Counted from the first letter of the stretch, positions 51,407 through 63,658 are shown. The stretch: 64,000 nt of DNA from Varroa destructor (GCF_002443255.2 NW_019211457.1:49067233-49131232); one strand, 5' to 3'. Numbers and translations: made by a program. Notes: generated by a model not told the origin, from the letters alone.

Positions 51407-52213
51407 ATTAAATTTTTTTTATTACATTTTTTTAATTTTTTTTTATCACATTTCATTAAGTGATTCGAATCCATATGGAGAGATAGCTTTGACGACACAA
51501 TTATCAAAAACACATGCGCTCGGTATCCTATTTAAGCTCTCATTTATTTTTGCAACACCGGTTAACAAACCGTCGCAGTAACTATCCGCCAGACTAGGTT
51601 GCACACTTACTTACAACCTACAGAATTTGTTCGTCTATTGCTCGGCTTACACAGACCACGCCACAGCTCACTTACAATTAGGATCATTTATTGGCAAAAA
51701 TATAGCCAAGGCTTTCGGTTCGCAAGGCGTCCTTGTTTGAACGTTTCAGATATCCAATTACGAAGCGACGACCAACTTCAGGTTCAACGTTAGTGTTGCG
51801 GTTGCCATTAGAAAAAATTGCAAGTCCATCCTTTTATAAAAACGACTGCGACCCCTACAAAATTAAGAAGCACTCGATTAAAATGAATGCTCAAATTAGA
51901 AAAAGAAGCTAAGAATACATATGTGTTTGAAAACAGAACACGCTTAAGTATAGATACGATGATCTAAAATTTAGACTGGACGTAAATTATTTTTTAAAAA
52001 GTATCTTGGTTTTGAATAATAATAATTGTGGAATAATTGTCCCTTTGATGCACAATTTGTTTTGAAGAAGAAAGAAGATACTCAAATAATTTCGACACAA
52101 AACCGCACCCAGAATGACGACTTAATAACTCGCACGCTCACTCAACGCTAAAGGAACCTCATCTTCAGTGAAAATGCATTAAAGAAATATAGCCACTTTC
52201 GCTTCGGGCTCAC

Positions 52214-52356
52214 CACCACGGTATTCCATTAGCACATTCGATGCTCTTTGTTGGGCCGCCCTAGCTATAACCGTTTGATTAGATCTACGTAGACGTACCT
52301 GTTGGCGATGTCATGGTCCTCAACCAATCTGCTCAGGCGATTTACCGACGAAATCC
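52214..52356 (-). CDS. Two small phase-matched exons with a 38-base intron
   Basis: Exon 52356-52299 (includes VNRLSRLVEDHDIAN) ends with donor AACAG|GTACGT in phase 2. Exon 52260-52214 follows after a 38-base intron (acceptor TTATAGCTAG), enters in phase 2, reads AAQQRASNVLMEYRG and leaves phase 1 at GTGAGC. Both are free of stops and codon-like. Probably part of the gene ending at 48145. The intron is very short but within what compact invertebrate introns can be. Confidence 0.45.
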
Positions 52357-52536
52357 CTAATGATAGGCTTCAAGGGTAACTGTAACGAGTATACCGACAA
52401 AAATTATTAAGCACCTAATGTAACAATTTTCTCAAGCGAAACGACTAAGATATTACATACCTATATTCCTGGTAAAGCTTAGCTAGTTAAGTTCACAAAC
52501 CGTAAACAAACCCGCGATATGTTGCACCTTTCTGAG

Positions 52537-52591
52537 GTGTTTATATGAAACAGTAGCTTAAAAGCTACTGTTTTTTTTTTTATATAAACAC
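52537..52591. repeat. Long hairpin
   Basis: GTGTTTATAT...AACAGTAGCTT pairs with AAGCTACTGTT...ATATAAACAC. The inner stem is 11 perfect pairs with a 2-base loop, and the outer 10 pairs are separated by a T-rich bulge. It could be a foldback relic or a transcribed small-RNA hairpin. Confidence 0.8.
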
Positions 52592-53111
52592 GTCATACTG
52601 GCATAATTAGAGACGTACCTATGCATAAGTAGAAGAGACGACGACCACAATATGATTTTACATATTCATAAAGGCATTTAAAAAATATTTGAAAATATAG
52701 CAATTAGGCCAGAGATCACACTGTATATTATGACGCAGCTACGGTAACGCTATGCGTGCATGAACATGCTTATTACGTGTATATATCACGCGTACATATA
52801 TGTACGTCGGCGTAACTGGTCGGCGCTTTCATGTCAACTGAATAAGCAAAATATTTAATAAAAAGGAGTCCTGCGACATCAAATGAAAAGTAAGCCTAAA
52901 GTTAATTTATATGACATGTAAGGCTACAAAAAAAAGGGCACATTTACACGTAGTTTTCGAAGGAGACGAACCCAAGCACCAGCTATCTCTACTATTGCTC
53001 CACGCAGCCTTTCGGTTCCAAGTCGGCGTTATTCAATTTGTTGAGTTAACACGGCTTTATGTAAAATGTATTTGTATTGTCAAATCCCTAGCTAATTTAA
53101 TTCATTAGAAG

Positions 53112-53192
53112 ATTATTCCAGTAAAGTGATTTTTAGAATTGCTAGTTCATAGAAATCACTTGACTGGAATAAAGTGATTTCTATTGACTAGC
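53112..53192. repeat. Overlapping nested inverted repeats
   Basis: TTATTCCAGTAAAGTGATTT (about 53113-53132) is inverted at 53153-53172 with one mismatch. The overlapping GCTAGTTCATAGAAATCACT (53141-53160) is inverted at 53173-53192 with about two mismatches. Two mutually exclusive hairpins can form. Confidence 0.8.
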
Positions 53193-53821
53193 ATAAGACA
53201 AAGTGCATTTCAGTTCAACATGAGTGTTTGCCAACAGCCCGTAGAAAACGGTAATGCTCTTCCAAGATAAATGTGATGCTGATAAAACCGATAAGATCAC
53301 CGTGGCACAGAGCGCGGCCTGCAGGAGTTACCTCCATGTGACCAAAACGTCGCAAGACATTTCGCTTGTAGCCTTATGCGCGCCGCCCGATCTCCAACTT
53401 TAGAACGTAGCTGGTGTTGGCAATGCTAAGGATGAGATCGTACCTCCGTATATTATATACGTATATATATATATATTATATATATGGCACACTTCGTAAT
53501 ACCACGATTGCCGTCGATTACACTAACAAGAACAGATTCTCCGTAAATGTAATGGAATCACTAAAAAACGCCCAGACGTTTCTCATGTGTTAAGTGATGA
53601 ACTGACTTCAACGTCAAGTAACTATCGATGGAGGAGGATAAGTATATGGATGATTCACACAAGTATCGGTAATCTGACTACGTGATCTAGACTAAAGAAT
53701 TTCAAGTCAACCAGATATTACCAAAACTGAACAGCCAAAACCAAAACAAAATGCTTTTTTTTAATGCTTTAAAGAGATGTTTTTAGCTTGTACGCTGACC
53801 TTTAAAACCAGCTATCTAATT

Positions 53822-53869
53822 GTGGGTATACATTTAGATATATAACTATAAAGATAAATGTATACTCAC
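53822..53869. repeat. 15-bp inverted repeat
   Basis: GTGGGTATACATTTA is inverted as TAAATGTATACTCAC with one mismatch across an 18-base AT-rich loop, just downstream (minus sense) of the exon at 53899-54147. Confidence 0.7.
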
Positions 53870-53898
53870 TGTTTCTGGAAATTCTGTTTCTGCGTCTT

Positions 53899-54147
53899 AC
53901 GCAATCAAGTGTATGTTTATTTTCACGTTCCAGCGTTGACTAAAACGCAACCAATCGAGATAGTTGGGCATCAATAGCGTCTGCATAGATTAGAAGCTTC
54001 CACAAGTTATCCCAGCGTCCCGTTCTGCCATATCGTAAGAACTTCAGCGAATCAAATAAGAGCTTCTTGAAGTGTACACTTAACTGTACAATACGTTTAT
54101 TTGGCCTTATGTGATAGAAATAGATCTCCATACACAAGTTCTACGAA
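53899..54147 (-). CDS. Exon(s) of an unrecognised minus-strand gene, one in-frame TAG
   Basis: After ATATATTCGTAG a frame reads through NLWKLLIYADAIDAQLSR to TAG at 53940 and then continues in the same frame with STLERENKHTLDC up to a donor GTAAGA (53898). Either the TAG is the acceptor AG of a second small exon (53937-53899, acceptor TTGCGTTTTAG) or it is a nonsense change in a pseudogene. The character is amphipathic and helical, like a coiled-coil or repeat protein. Confidence 0.35.
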
Positions 54148-54356
54148 TATATAAAAATTAAAAATGATTGTTTTGGCTAACACATTTAAATGTGTCAGAC
54201 TTTCGATTCTGCTTTAGGAACTTGTTTCACCCTTGAGCAAACAAACTGGTTTTTATCTCACATCAAACGATGTTTCTGTGCAAGAGCAAGGTCATTGAAG
54301 AAAAAACGTTCTACTACACTCGAGACTAAATAAAATTACAATGCTCACCTCTAGAT

Positions 54357-55255
54357 TTAATCGTGTTTTCGTGGAGCGTGCGTATGTTTCTTTTTCTCTT
54401 TAACCATCTGAAGCGCTCCTGAATCTGGCCTGTGAAGATCAACAGTTTCATCCGCTCTATCCAGTAATGGTGAAGCCACCCGATGCTTCGTATATTCATT
54501 AGCCTTCCTTTGCACTTCCTTACGACGTTCCTAATCGATGCGTACGGAGACGCCCATGTAAGTTGTTCAAAGAGAAAAGTCAATTTGCTAATTATCTGTA
54601 TAAGGTAGGTAGATAACCACTTATTGTTCAAAAATACTATAAAACCGTTTCTACACGCATTCTTCTGAAAGAATAAAGTTATTCTTTTACTTATTTTTTT
54701 AAGGCATCCTGTCAGAAAAATCATTTTAAGTAATTCCTAACAATAAAAAATTGGAAAGTATCATAATTGTCTCGTACAATGTTCCTTTAAGGTGCGATAC
54801 GGATGACGCAACGCGACATCCTGCAAATTATTGCACATCTCATCATAGTCCTATAACAATTTACATTGCCTAGTTTCATTTTTCAATGCCTTTCAGGCAG
54901 GCTAACAAAAAGCGATGCACAGCCTTCATTTTTACAAGATAGATTCTATTTATGCACACGGTAATCCAGTTTTCTACTGAATTTCTTTGGCTATTCGAAT
55001 ACTAAATTGCTACTGCAAAGTATATGGTGTATTGCATACCTGCAAGGACTTACGCGTGAAAGTTTAACTCATAACCAATACGTTGCAATTGCGAATATTT
55101 AGAAAAGCTCTAACCTCAGTAGAGGCTGATTGGGATGCCTCGTAAACAGCCTGACTTTCTCTCATCATTCTCAGTAATTTTCGCCGATTTTCTCGTGGAG
55201 GTTCAGATTGCGCTTTGGGAGAAGGCGAACGAGAAATTACGCGCACCAGATCCGC
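54357..55255 (-). CDS. Likely last two coding exons of the Ser/Lys-rich gene
   Basis: Exon 55255-55115 (acceptor TTGACATTAG, donor GAG|GTTAGA, phase 0 to 0) encodes 47 residues including RSPSPKAQSEPPRENRRK. Exon 54530-54357 (acceptor GCATCGATTAG, phase 0) encodes 57 residues including KEVQRKANEYTKHR and ends HAPRKHD then TAA. Both are strongly charged and polar like the exons at 58-63 kb, so I infer they are its C-terminus, though the link from 58008 (phase 2) to 55255 (phase 0) needs a missing small exon. A competing frame on the same strand (54326-54724) is longer but hyd­rophobic-mixed and less convincing. Confidence 0.45.
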
Positions 55256-56898
55256 CTAATGTCAACGATTTTAGTTAATCGCACTTTTATAACCGTTTTT
55301 TTTACATTTATAAGTAATAAACAAACATCTATTACTTACACATCGATCCAAGACGTATTCTAGGGTCATTTGTGTATTGCTGTATTATTCTAATTCCTTT
55401 GAAACTTAGCATCCTCTTTAGTTTATATACGCAAGATCAAACAGATGTATGTGCCTGACTAAGGAAGGCAGTTTTTTGTTTTTATTAAGAAGCTGTAGAG
55501 TGCACTTATGCACTTGTCCGGCAAATTTACCTATTGGTTATCTTCATGCTTATTAGAAGATTATTCCCATTTATCCATGCAATGAAGGACCTTTTTGAGA
55601 AGAGAAAGTACTTTTTTTATAATCAAATACCCCTTCTACGCGGGAGTAATAAACCTTTGCTGCAATAATTACTATACAAATTAAAAATCTTGTACGCCTG
55701 TTTGTATACGACAAGGGCATTATTAAGACATTAATGTTGATAAATATATTTTCTGTTAACCAATGTTATATGTTTACCGTCGAAGCATAATTTCAACCTT
55801 AACTGGTTGGTGGCGAATCTACCAGACCAGTTGATACGTGGGATGCAAAACATATCGAGACCATCAAAGGCATGCAATAATATCAGCTAAACGGAATACT
55901 GTTTACTAGGGGTTGTTTTATTTTTCAAGGAAGAATTAAGTCAAATTCATTTGGCATACTATTAGCTTTATCGAATATGTATTATGACTCCTGTGTTGAA
56001 ACAGTAATCCATTTATACGCTGTTCGAGCACTTTCAGCGAAATGATGTCTATGGCGTGTTTTAATTTTTAAAATAATTTATTGGCAACCTTGCTTGAACA
56101 ACTTATACCCACTAACTCGAAGTGAAGGATTCAAAGCTCCAACTAAAAAATATTTTCCAAGAGAATGACTTAAGTTTGATTACTCATGCTCAGGATGCCC
56201 TTAGTCATCTGCTGCTCGCTTTCATTGAATATTCGAAAAAATTGACTTCGTCCGTATCTGGCATTTAACGCAGTCTTGTTGATCTTCAAAGGCTAGAGAC
56301 TTATCTTAATTGCGAGATGCAATTATTCTGCTAAATCGCCTCTATACTAAACTACACTGCCACCTGCATCATCCGCAAAAGCTGTTGCACATCGTACCAA
56401 GGACACTCGGCGGCCACTGGTGAACTAGGGGCAAAAGGAGTTGCTCTGACAGGAAGAATAGAAAATTACTAAAAGGATACTGGAGCGTATTTATCTTCGA
56501 CCACCTATGGTCCTCATCTTATGGTAAAAATTAAGCGACTTGAATCGCATAATCAGGTCTTCTGTGCATACTACTGCAAAGCTATAGCTGCCGCTCGCTT
56601 TTCATTTACTTAAGTACGTACTTACATTACATGTGTGTTAAAAAATGGAAGTCTTCAAGTGATAAACCGGCGATGAGTTTATGTGATAAAATGAAAATTA
56701 GCTTCGTAGATTTTAAGGAAATATTTATCAATAAACAATATAAACTTCAAACATTTACCTCCATCTTTACCATGTGTAGGGTGCAATAAATTCGTCATGT
56801 ACAGGTTTATAGGCCAATAATTCGCTTAACTCACCTTTGTCCGAAATCTGATCCTTTTCGACTTATCCCGTGACACTGGTCTTGAGGTCCTTTTATAG

Positions 56899-57085
56899 CG
56901 ACAAGATTTTCTGTGGCCATTCAAAGTTGGTTACACAAGGAATTACTTCAAAACTAATTACACTTAATATCAGTTCAATACCAGCAACATTTAGTTACTT
57001 TTTCGCGGAATTAGAATTTTCATTATTACTATTACTAAACAACGAGACTATTTTAAACCTGATGAGATTCAGATCTAAGGCATAG
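56899..57085 (+). CDS. Candidate terminal exon of a membrane receptor-like protein
   Basis: After CCTTTTATAG, phase 2, 61 codons run to TAG, and AATAAA follows at 57090-57095. A Cys-containing segment (FCGHSKLVTQGITSKL) is followed by a hydrophobic stretch (ISSIPATFSYFFAELEF) and a short polar tail, an arrangement reminiscent of the last exon of arthropod gustatory receptors. The signature motif of insect receptors is not present, so this is only a suggestion. It lies antisense within an intron of the Ser/Lys-rich gene. Confidence 0.3.
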
Positions 57086-57089
57086 AGCA

Positions 57090-57095
57090 AATAAA
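57090..57095 (+). terminator. AATAAA poly(A) signal
   Basis: The hexamer starts 5 bases after the TAG at 57083-57085, very close but compatible with a compact 3' end. Confidence 0.3.
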
Positions 57096-58007
57096 ATAAC
57101 TTGAAATTTTCACTTCATTTATTTATAAAGGAAGCAAGCCAGAACTAAGATAATTCAATCTAAAATACCGTTAATATAATTCTATAATCGATAAATTCGA
57201 TAATAAAAGATTCAATTAAGTGGGTTCAGATTTTCTGTATGCGGGAAAAGGTACAATAATAGTCATGGAATAGAATTGTAGCAAATAAAATGTTTACTCA
57301 AACACAGTTGAAGAGCATAAGCATTTACTGGTACTGCCAAATAACTTATGATGAAGTATCTAAACGTATCAATGATGAGTTCGATGACGGGCGATGCTTT
57401 ATAGTAAGCTCGTTGTTGAGAAGCGGCATATATATTTAATAAAGGTGTATAAACTCAAAAATAGTCAACAGTGAAGCCATAATATGTTAGTCCGAATTTT
57501 TTTTATCTTTTATCTTTTTATCTTTATAACTTATCGTTAGGGTAAGTACATTCATCAATAGTAATGTATCGATATGACCGACTAATGAACGAATGGTTCT
57601 CTAACATGAGCCACGCTAAGCCCTTATTTAGAACGTCTGTGATCGCATCCGTTCTCACGGCTTGTAATAGACACTTAGTATTTGATAACTAATTAATATC
57701 ACTAATTTAACGAAACAATCGAATGTTTTGTACTCTAGTTGCTTCACAACGTTGCAACATTGACAGAAATCATTTCTAAATGAGATTTTAATTAATATGT
57801 AAGAAAAATATGAAATTAAAATTACAGATTTCTTGGAAAATTTCGAAGCAGTTCATAAATTGTTTTGGAGCCGTCGTCAATGATCAAGCAGAATTGAAAA
57901 TTAAAATTGCTTAACAGTAGAAAATCCAAAGACAAGTGAAAACATTCAGTGCAGTTTACCCAGACAAGCTTGCTTCAAAGACGAGAGTTAATTGCCTCTA
58001 TACCTAC

Positions 58008-61000
58008 CGGAGAATTTTTCTAGCTCCTAGGAAGGAACTTCCCGGCTGTCTCGCATTGTCATCCTCGACTGTTTCATGTCTTCGGTAAAGTAGTTCTGGG
58101 AGGGGTCGGGGTGACAGTGCCTGCGATACTAAAAAAATGAACAAAGCCTTTGTTTGTGAAGAAAATTCAGGAGATTTGTTAAGATGTCGAAAAAACAAGC
58201 TCGTTTTTATTAAAATCGTATTTTTGTGCTTTTATAGCATGCAACGCATTCTTTGGGTGATGGGGATAAATCTTTCAGTTGAACTATTGCAAATTCGTTT
58301 ATTCCTCAAAAAAAACGATGTGCTTTGCCAGCTGGAGTATATGGTTGCGACTAAGAAATAAAGCTATCAACGTATTTGAACAATTTCTATAAAATCAAAG
58401 TACGATCTATGTGAACACTACAACAATAAGCACACGGCGTGCACGTTTCTTACTTGATCGGGGGAACGGACTACTCAAGATCGGTGCCGGTCCAGAAAGA
58501 GCATGCCTGAAATATGACAGGGTGAGACACTGAATACCTGTGATTAAGAATAGTTCCACACTCACCTTTTACTCAACAGACTAGTTTCGACTTACTATAT
58601 ATTTATGGTTACTTTACGCGGCGTTGTTTTTTGCAGCTTACGCCGAGCATTGGTTGGGACCTGATGGGATGTCCAGTAAGAAATTGTACCTGTTAACCGT
58701 AAACGGGTAATCAGAATAAGATCAATCTGGTAGAGCTTAAAACTCATCCGAGTAAGCTCAGTGAAGAAGTGTCACTACAGAACTCCAGCCTTCTGTAGCC
58801 TCCAATCTATTTCGTTAGAGCTTGACTCATACCTCTTGGTTAAAAAAATTTTGTATATTTACAAGGTTCAGAAGAAGATGTTTTTAAGGCGATACGCATG
58901 TTCTTGCAAGTAGAATCTTTTTTCAGACAGTTGAAATTGCCTCAAGATCTTAAAGGTTAAACAAAAACAAAAAAAGATATCTTCGCAATATTATCTGTCA
59001 AGGAACTTCCAGTTCTCTGAACCATTCAGCAATAAAACAAACGATTGCAAAATTCTTGAAGATGGAAGGTTTATAGTGTCCTTTCTTTCTATATGTCTAC
59101 AGAGGGATATGTGCACTTTAGAAGTGTTTTCGATAGTCGATTACGTACTCCAAACTGGTGAGCAATTTTTAGGCCAGCAAGATTCGCTTTCTGTATTGCT
59201 CAAGGCGATAAGATGCCTTGAAACCTTCTGAGCATGACCTGTCTCAAGATCTTTTAAGCATAGCTGTTGCGAACTAATACTGCAGTGACGCCAATCGACA
59301 CTTTATAGAAATATTCCTCTGAATCAGGCTGGATTTACTTGGCGTTTATCTAACAAACTTATGAGGCAGCAGGGCAATCACATAGGCACTTCCCGTATCT
59401 ATTACCTCCCGACATACTTCTCAAAATATTTCCTCACGATCTGCCAACATTTAGATCCGAAGCACCAATGTAGGACGCTATGCTTTGCGTTTACTCTTCT
59501 TGGTTACTATGGCAATGCGTGAAAATGTGTGCTAGCAATGCAGACCACGCGGTATTTCACCAAGTAGCCTAAGTTCACCAAAATGTTAAGCGCGAATGAT
59601 ATGGAGGATATAAGCTTACACACAAAGGTAATGGTTATGACGCCTGCGGATGAACGGAGTGACGATTTCGGTATTTAAACAATGTTGAATGAACTCAAAT
59701 GGGTTACAAGGCTGACAGCGTGCGCCTGAAAGTTTTTGGAGGTATACTTTACCATGCTGGTGTATTTATATGTTTACTAATATTAAACTTAAAGCGAATT
59801 CGAATTTTGAAGTGGACCCAATGGTTTTGTCCCAAAAATCACCAGTCTAATTCAATGTCAGCATAGCTTCGAATATAGCCGGCAATAAACGCAGATTCTG
59901 CAGATTTTAAACCTATCTGGTACGGATGGCACACAATCTTGGAAACATATGCCTCATAATTATAAACGAGGGACCAAAATGTTGTGCCTACGAACAGTTT
60001 GCACGTTCGGTACCTCCTCATTTCATCTATTATTTCACCGATAATTCACCGACAGAGATTCCGAGTTCGATACGTCAGCTGTATGTATCAAGTAAGTAAA
60101 GTCAGAAAATTATAGTTGACATTGTAAAGTACAACGATTTATTAGCTAAGGAGCCAGTTTCTATGCGGAAAGCACTGGTCAAGCGAAACTAGTCAATCGA
60201 TCAATCGGCTTGTGATCACTGAGTTCCGCTGGCATGTGGTTCTAAATCTATTTGGGCAGTCAATCTCTCAAATCAGATGCTTTTGTAGTAAGTGCTTATG
60301 TCTTGCAATGCCTGATAGGCTGCTTTAGTGGACCCTAGCCTATGCATGGGAAATGCATAAGCTGACAGGCCCACCAAATATTACTTTAAGGGGCGTTATA
60401 CGGTAGAACATTAGAGTTAGCAATGGTAAGGAATGAACAACTCTGTTAACAGTGAATTGATTAGACAGATAGGGATAGGCCAGTGCAGAATACATAGGCT
60501 TTAAATTAGAGAAGATGTACGCATTCGTGACACTTAGTGTGCATGTGTAACAAAAATAGCGGTTACGGTTTCTAGATTAAGATTAGACAAGACAAAACTA
60601 CGCTATTTCATATAGGCGCCGTAGCAAACAGCTTGTAAAACTCGCAGTATATGCAAGGATTTACTAGAACAGTATTATTCTATCTGCCGTTGATGTGGTC
60701 CTATTTATGCGTAATGAATATATAATAGTAAAAAAATAAACTGAAAATTTATGTTATTTTCTAAATGGCGAATTATCACTACGTATATCTCGCAAAATAT
60801 ATGTTATCATATTTTAGCCTGAACAAATGAACTCAATTAGTAGGTACTGCTTACAGAATCCTTTGTAAAAGACCAGCTTCGCAGTCATCGTGCTTTGGTG
60901 TGGCCATTATTTGATGCTGTTGAGGGGCTCGAGAGGTACTGATAAGCGACTTGTAGTTTCGAGATACCAATGCATTGTTTTCAGCTGCATCAGTAGTGAA

Positions 61001-63072
61001 AGTACTACTTGTCTCCAAATCTTTACCCTTATATTTCATCTTGGTCACTTTGCGGGTCTTTCTAATTTCGTCATTTTCTTTTCTCACTGAAGGGCTTCTC
61101 GATCCTAGTTGACTCGACGACCCCGTCTGAGCAGGAGTTGCAGCAGACATTTGGTTTGTTGGAGCCGGTAGTGGTGGAATGCCATTCTCACTAGTCCCGT
61201 CGTCTTGTGGCGCACCTTCTTTACAAGTGATGACAACATAGAACGGTAGAATTGTAGTTGAAACTACAATTTACACTTTTATTTTTACTCTACCCTCCTC
61301 TAATGAGTCCTGCATTGTCCTGAATTGTATGCTTTATACACGCCTTTTATTATTACAGAATGTATCGCTTTCAGATGATACTCTGTCTTCCACCCGCGAT
61401 TATTATTTCATATAGGTATAGAAGTACAACTTCGACACCATATACAATACAATACTCATACTATAAAAACCCTGCCGTGACTAAGACTACTCAGATATCA
61501 TAATCAACAGAAGGAATGTTTGGCTACCCTTTTTAACACAAAACGTACTGCCTAGATAGGTTATGAGATATTCTCCTATACATCGTCAATCATGATGCTT
61601 CCTCTTGCTTTCTAGATAATCAAACGAAACATATCGATCTGGCAGACAGAATCGGCTACGTTGCATCAACGAAGTAAGCGCGGAACATTTAGTAGGGCAA
61701 ATGTTATGGTCCCAGCATGTTATTTAGAGAACGTTAGCTTGGACAAAAAACCCGACGAGCCAAATCTTCTGATTCACGTCTGTTGTGAAGCAGGCCAGTA
61801 TTTTTACACACAGTTATGGTTTAATTTTAAATTGGTAGTGTACGGATTAATCTTTTGGGTTGGAAGACTAAGACTATATATTAGATTATATCACCATGTT
61901 AGATTAAACCCAAAATTGTAGTTTAAAACAAATATGGGCTCACCAGTGGCAGCTCTAGGATCAAGCGTTTCGCGGCCATCCACTCCTTTGCCAGAAAATA
62001 TCTTTGAAGATGTCGATGATTCTTGTTCTCTAGAAAAGCTTAAATCAATTGAATCTCTTTCTGAGAAAGCCATATCCCTTACCGAAGTAGTCTTCTTGCG
62101 GGATGAACTTTTCTGGTCGGATAGACTTCTTTCATCAGAAGAACTAGAAGGATCTTTCTTACGCATAGGTGCCTGCTTACGGCTAGCAAAACGTCTCCAA
62201 AGAGGGGGCCTATGTCGTCCAGATAAGGCGGTTTGAGGAAGTCCTTTACCTCGAGAAGAATCATCCTTAGACACCTTTTTTGATGAAGTAGAGCTTTTAT
62301 CGTCTGGTTTCTTGTGGTGGCCGGAATTCGTGCTTCCGGTACCTCTGGTGAGAGGGATCCTCTTCTCCCTGGATAGAAGTTATTCATATCGTGTTACCCT
62401 GTGACAGAAACCATGGGGCTATTTACTTTCTTATCTTCTTTTGTGGTTCTAAATTGCTAGGAACTATGCTGCACTGTTTAGATAGTTGGTCTTTTAACAC
62501 GTCTTTCACGGGCCGTTTTCTAGCTTGCTAAAGTTCGCAGTCAGGCGAAGTGACTGCAAACACCGAAAGAACCCCTTTGAATGAATTAGTGTGTCTTAGT
62601 CGTTATTGAACTGTTGTACGGTTTCTCGCAATCATTGAGGTTTAGACAGCAAAGTTCTGCTGCGCTAAAAGTTTGAATTTTGCTGTATAACTCGAGCGGT
62701 GATTGTTGAAAATAGTACATTAACCTCCTATTTGTAGTTCATTTTGAAGTCAGCGAATGAAGGACAGGCATCGAGAGACGGACGGTGTGCATAATAATTA
62801 ACGAAACAGATTTCCAAGATGCGATGAACAGTGCGTCTTTTTATAGTTCTGACAACTTACATAGACTTTCATTGATTTTAACAAACGCTTGCAAGGTGAG
62901 CCATAAAAGAACTTTCTATTAAGCCTACTTTACCTGAAATTTTGTTCGTCCTTATCAGAACTACTCAAATAGCCAACTGTCTCTTCCTTATCCTTGCCAC
63001 TCAGGTTTTTGTTCCTTAACCTGGCGCTCGCGACATTTTCCGATTGTGGAAGCGGCCTGGGAAGCGATTCGC
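58008..63072 (-). CDS. Ser/Lys/Pro-rich, probably disordered protein, five phase-matched exons
   Basis: Exons 63072-62934, 62368-61944, 61218-60855, 58506-58454 and 58128-58008. Phases run 1-2, 2-1, 1-2, 2-1, 1-2 with no conflict, and the donors include GTGAGC, GTAAGC and GTAAGA, so this is a real gene. About 367 residues are covered. Composition is low-complexity: Ser/Lys/Arg runs (KKDPSSSSDERSLSDQKSSS), Pro-rich parts (NGIPPLPAPTNQ, SGPAPILSSPFPRS) and short acidic patches. There is no globular domain, membrane span or signal peptide. Such proteins are usually nuclear or cytoskeletal scaffolds, but that is inference. No start codon is placed: exon 63072 needs an upstream exon. Alternatively translation could stop at TAA 60851 if the GTAAGC donor were unused. 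Confidence 0.75.
58507..60854. other. Intron of the Ser/Lys-rich gene
   Basis: 2.3 kb between two phase-matched exons. ORF 59839-60021 (minus) has no splice support. No repeats recognised. Confidence 0.6.
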
Positions 63073-63358
63073 CTATCACAAATATATTTAGAAGACTTTA
63101 AATGGACTTCGATCGAGTGAAATAATCCTTTTGTAATATGGGTTACAGCAATGCTTGCAGTGCAACCCTTTAATAAGGTAAAGCGGTGTCAGCACAATCC
63201 AGTCTACGACTTATGTTGTAAATATTTTTTTGATTGTAAGTCTGTTTTCATTCATTTTTTTGTTATCAGTTCGTTGTGGATTTCATAGAGCAGTTTAGAA
63301 TGCGTTAACGAAGTTTGGAAGGCAAAATCACTTTGAAAATATTATTACAACATGATAA

Positions 63359-63622
63359 TTGTGTAATTATATTGACAAAGCTGTATGTCAATACAATTCG
63401 CCTCTCTTTATGACCTTGATGCTTTCCCTCTGTTTCGTCCCCGAAAAAATTTTCTGGAGTGGAGTAGCTATTATGGTGAGCATAATTTGTTTGAGCATTG
63501 CTATGTTGAAAGTTGAGTATCGCGCGTGTACGCTTGATTTCATACAAAAAGTCTGTATGATATCTGAGGAGTTCGGCGGTCTTTTCAAAGATAAGATGAA
63601 ATTATTAGAAAGCCAGTTCTAA
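63359..63622 (+). other. Hydrophobic ORF, possible receptor exon
   Basis: 87 codons to TAA with two membrane-length hydrophobic segments (FMTLMLSLCFV, then VAIMVSIICLSIAML) and a polar C-terminus (MISEEFGGLFKDKMKLL). It is on the opposite strand to the neighbouring gene. It could be an exon of a gustatory-receptor-like gene continuing beyond the window, or chance. Confidence 0.25.
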
Positions 63623-63658
63623 CAATGATTTACAAGCGGATAGCAACCATTTAGCCAC

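Noticed and set aside
51455..51475. B-box-like GATTCGAATCC
   Set aside because: The upstream 60 bases are almost pure A/T runs and cannot form a tRNA.
54326..54724. 132-codon minus ORF including IERMKLLIFTGQIQERF
   Set aside because: Another frame on the same strand has a clean acceptor, matches the phase of the upstream exon and has the same polar composition as that gene.
61934..62387. ORFs overlapping exon 61944-62368 in other frames (one on each strand)
   Set aside because: Only the Ser/Lys-rich minus frame is phase-compatible with both neighbouring exons.
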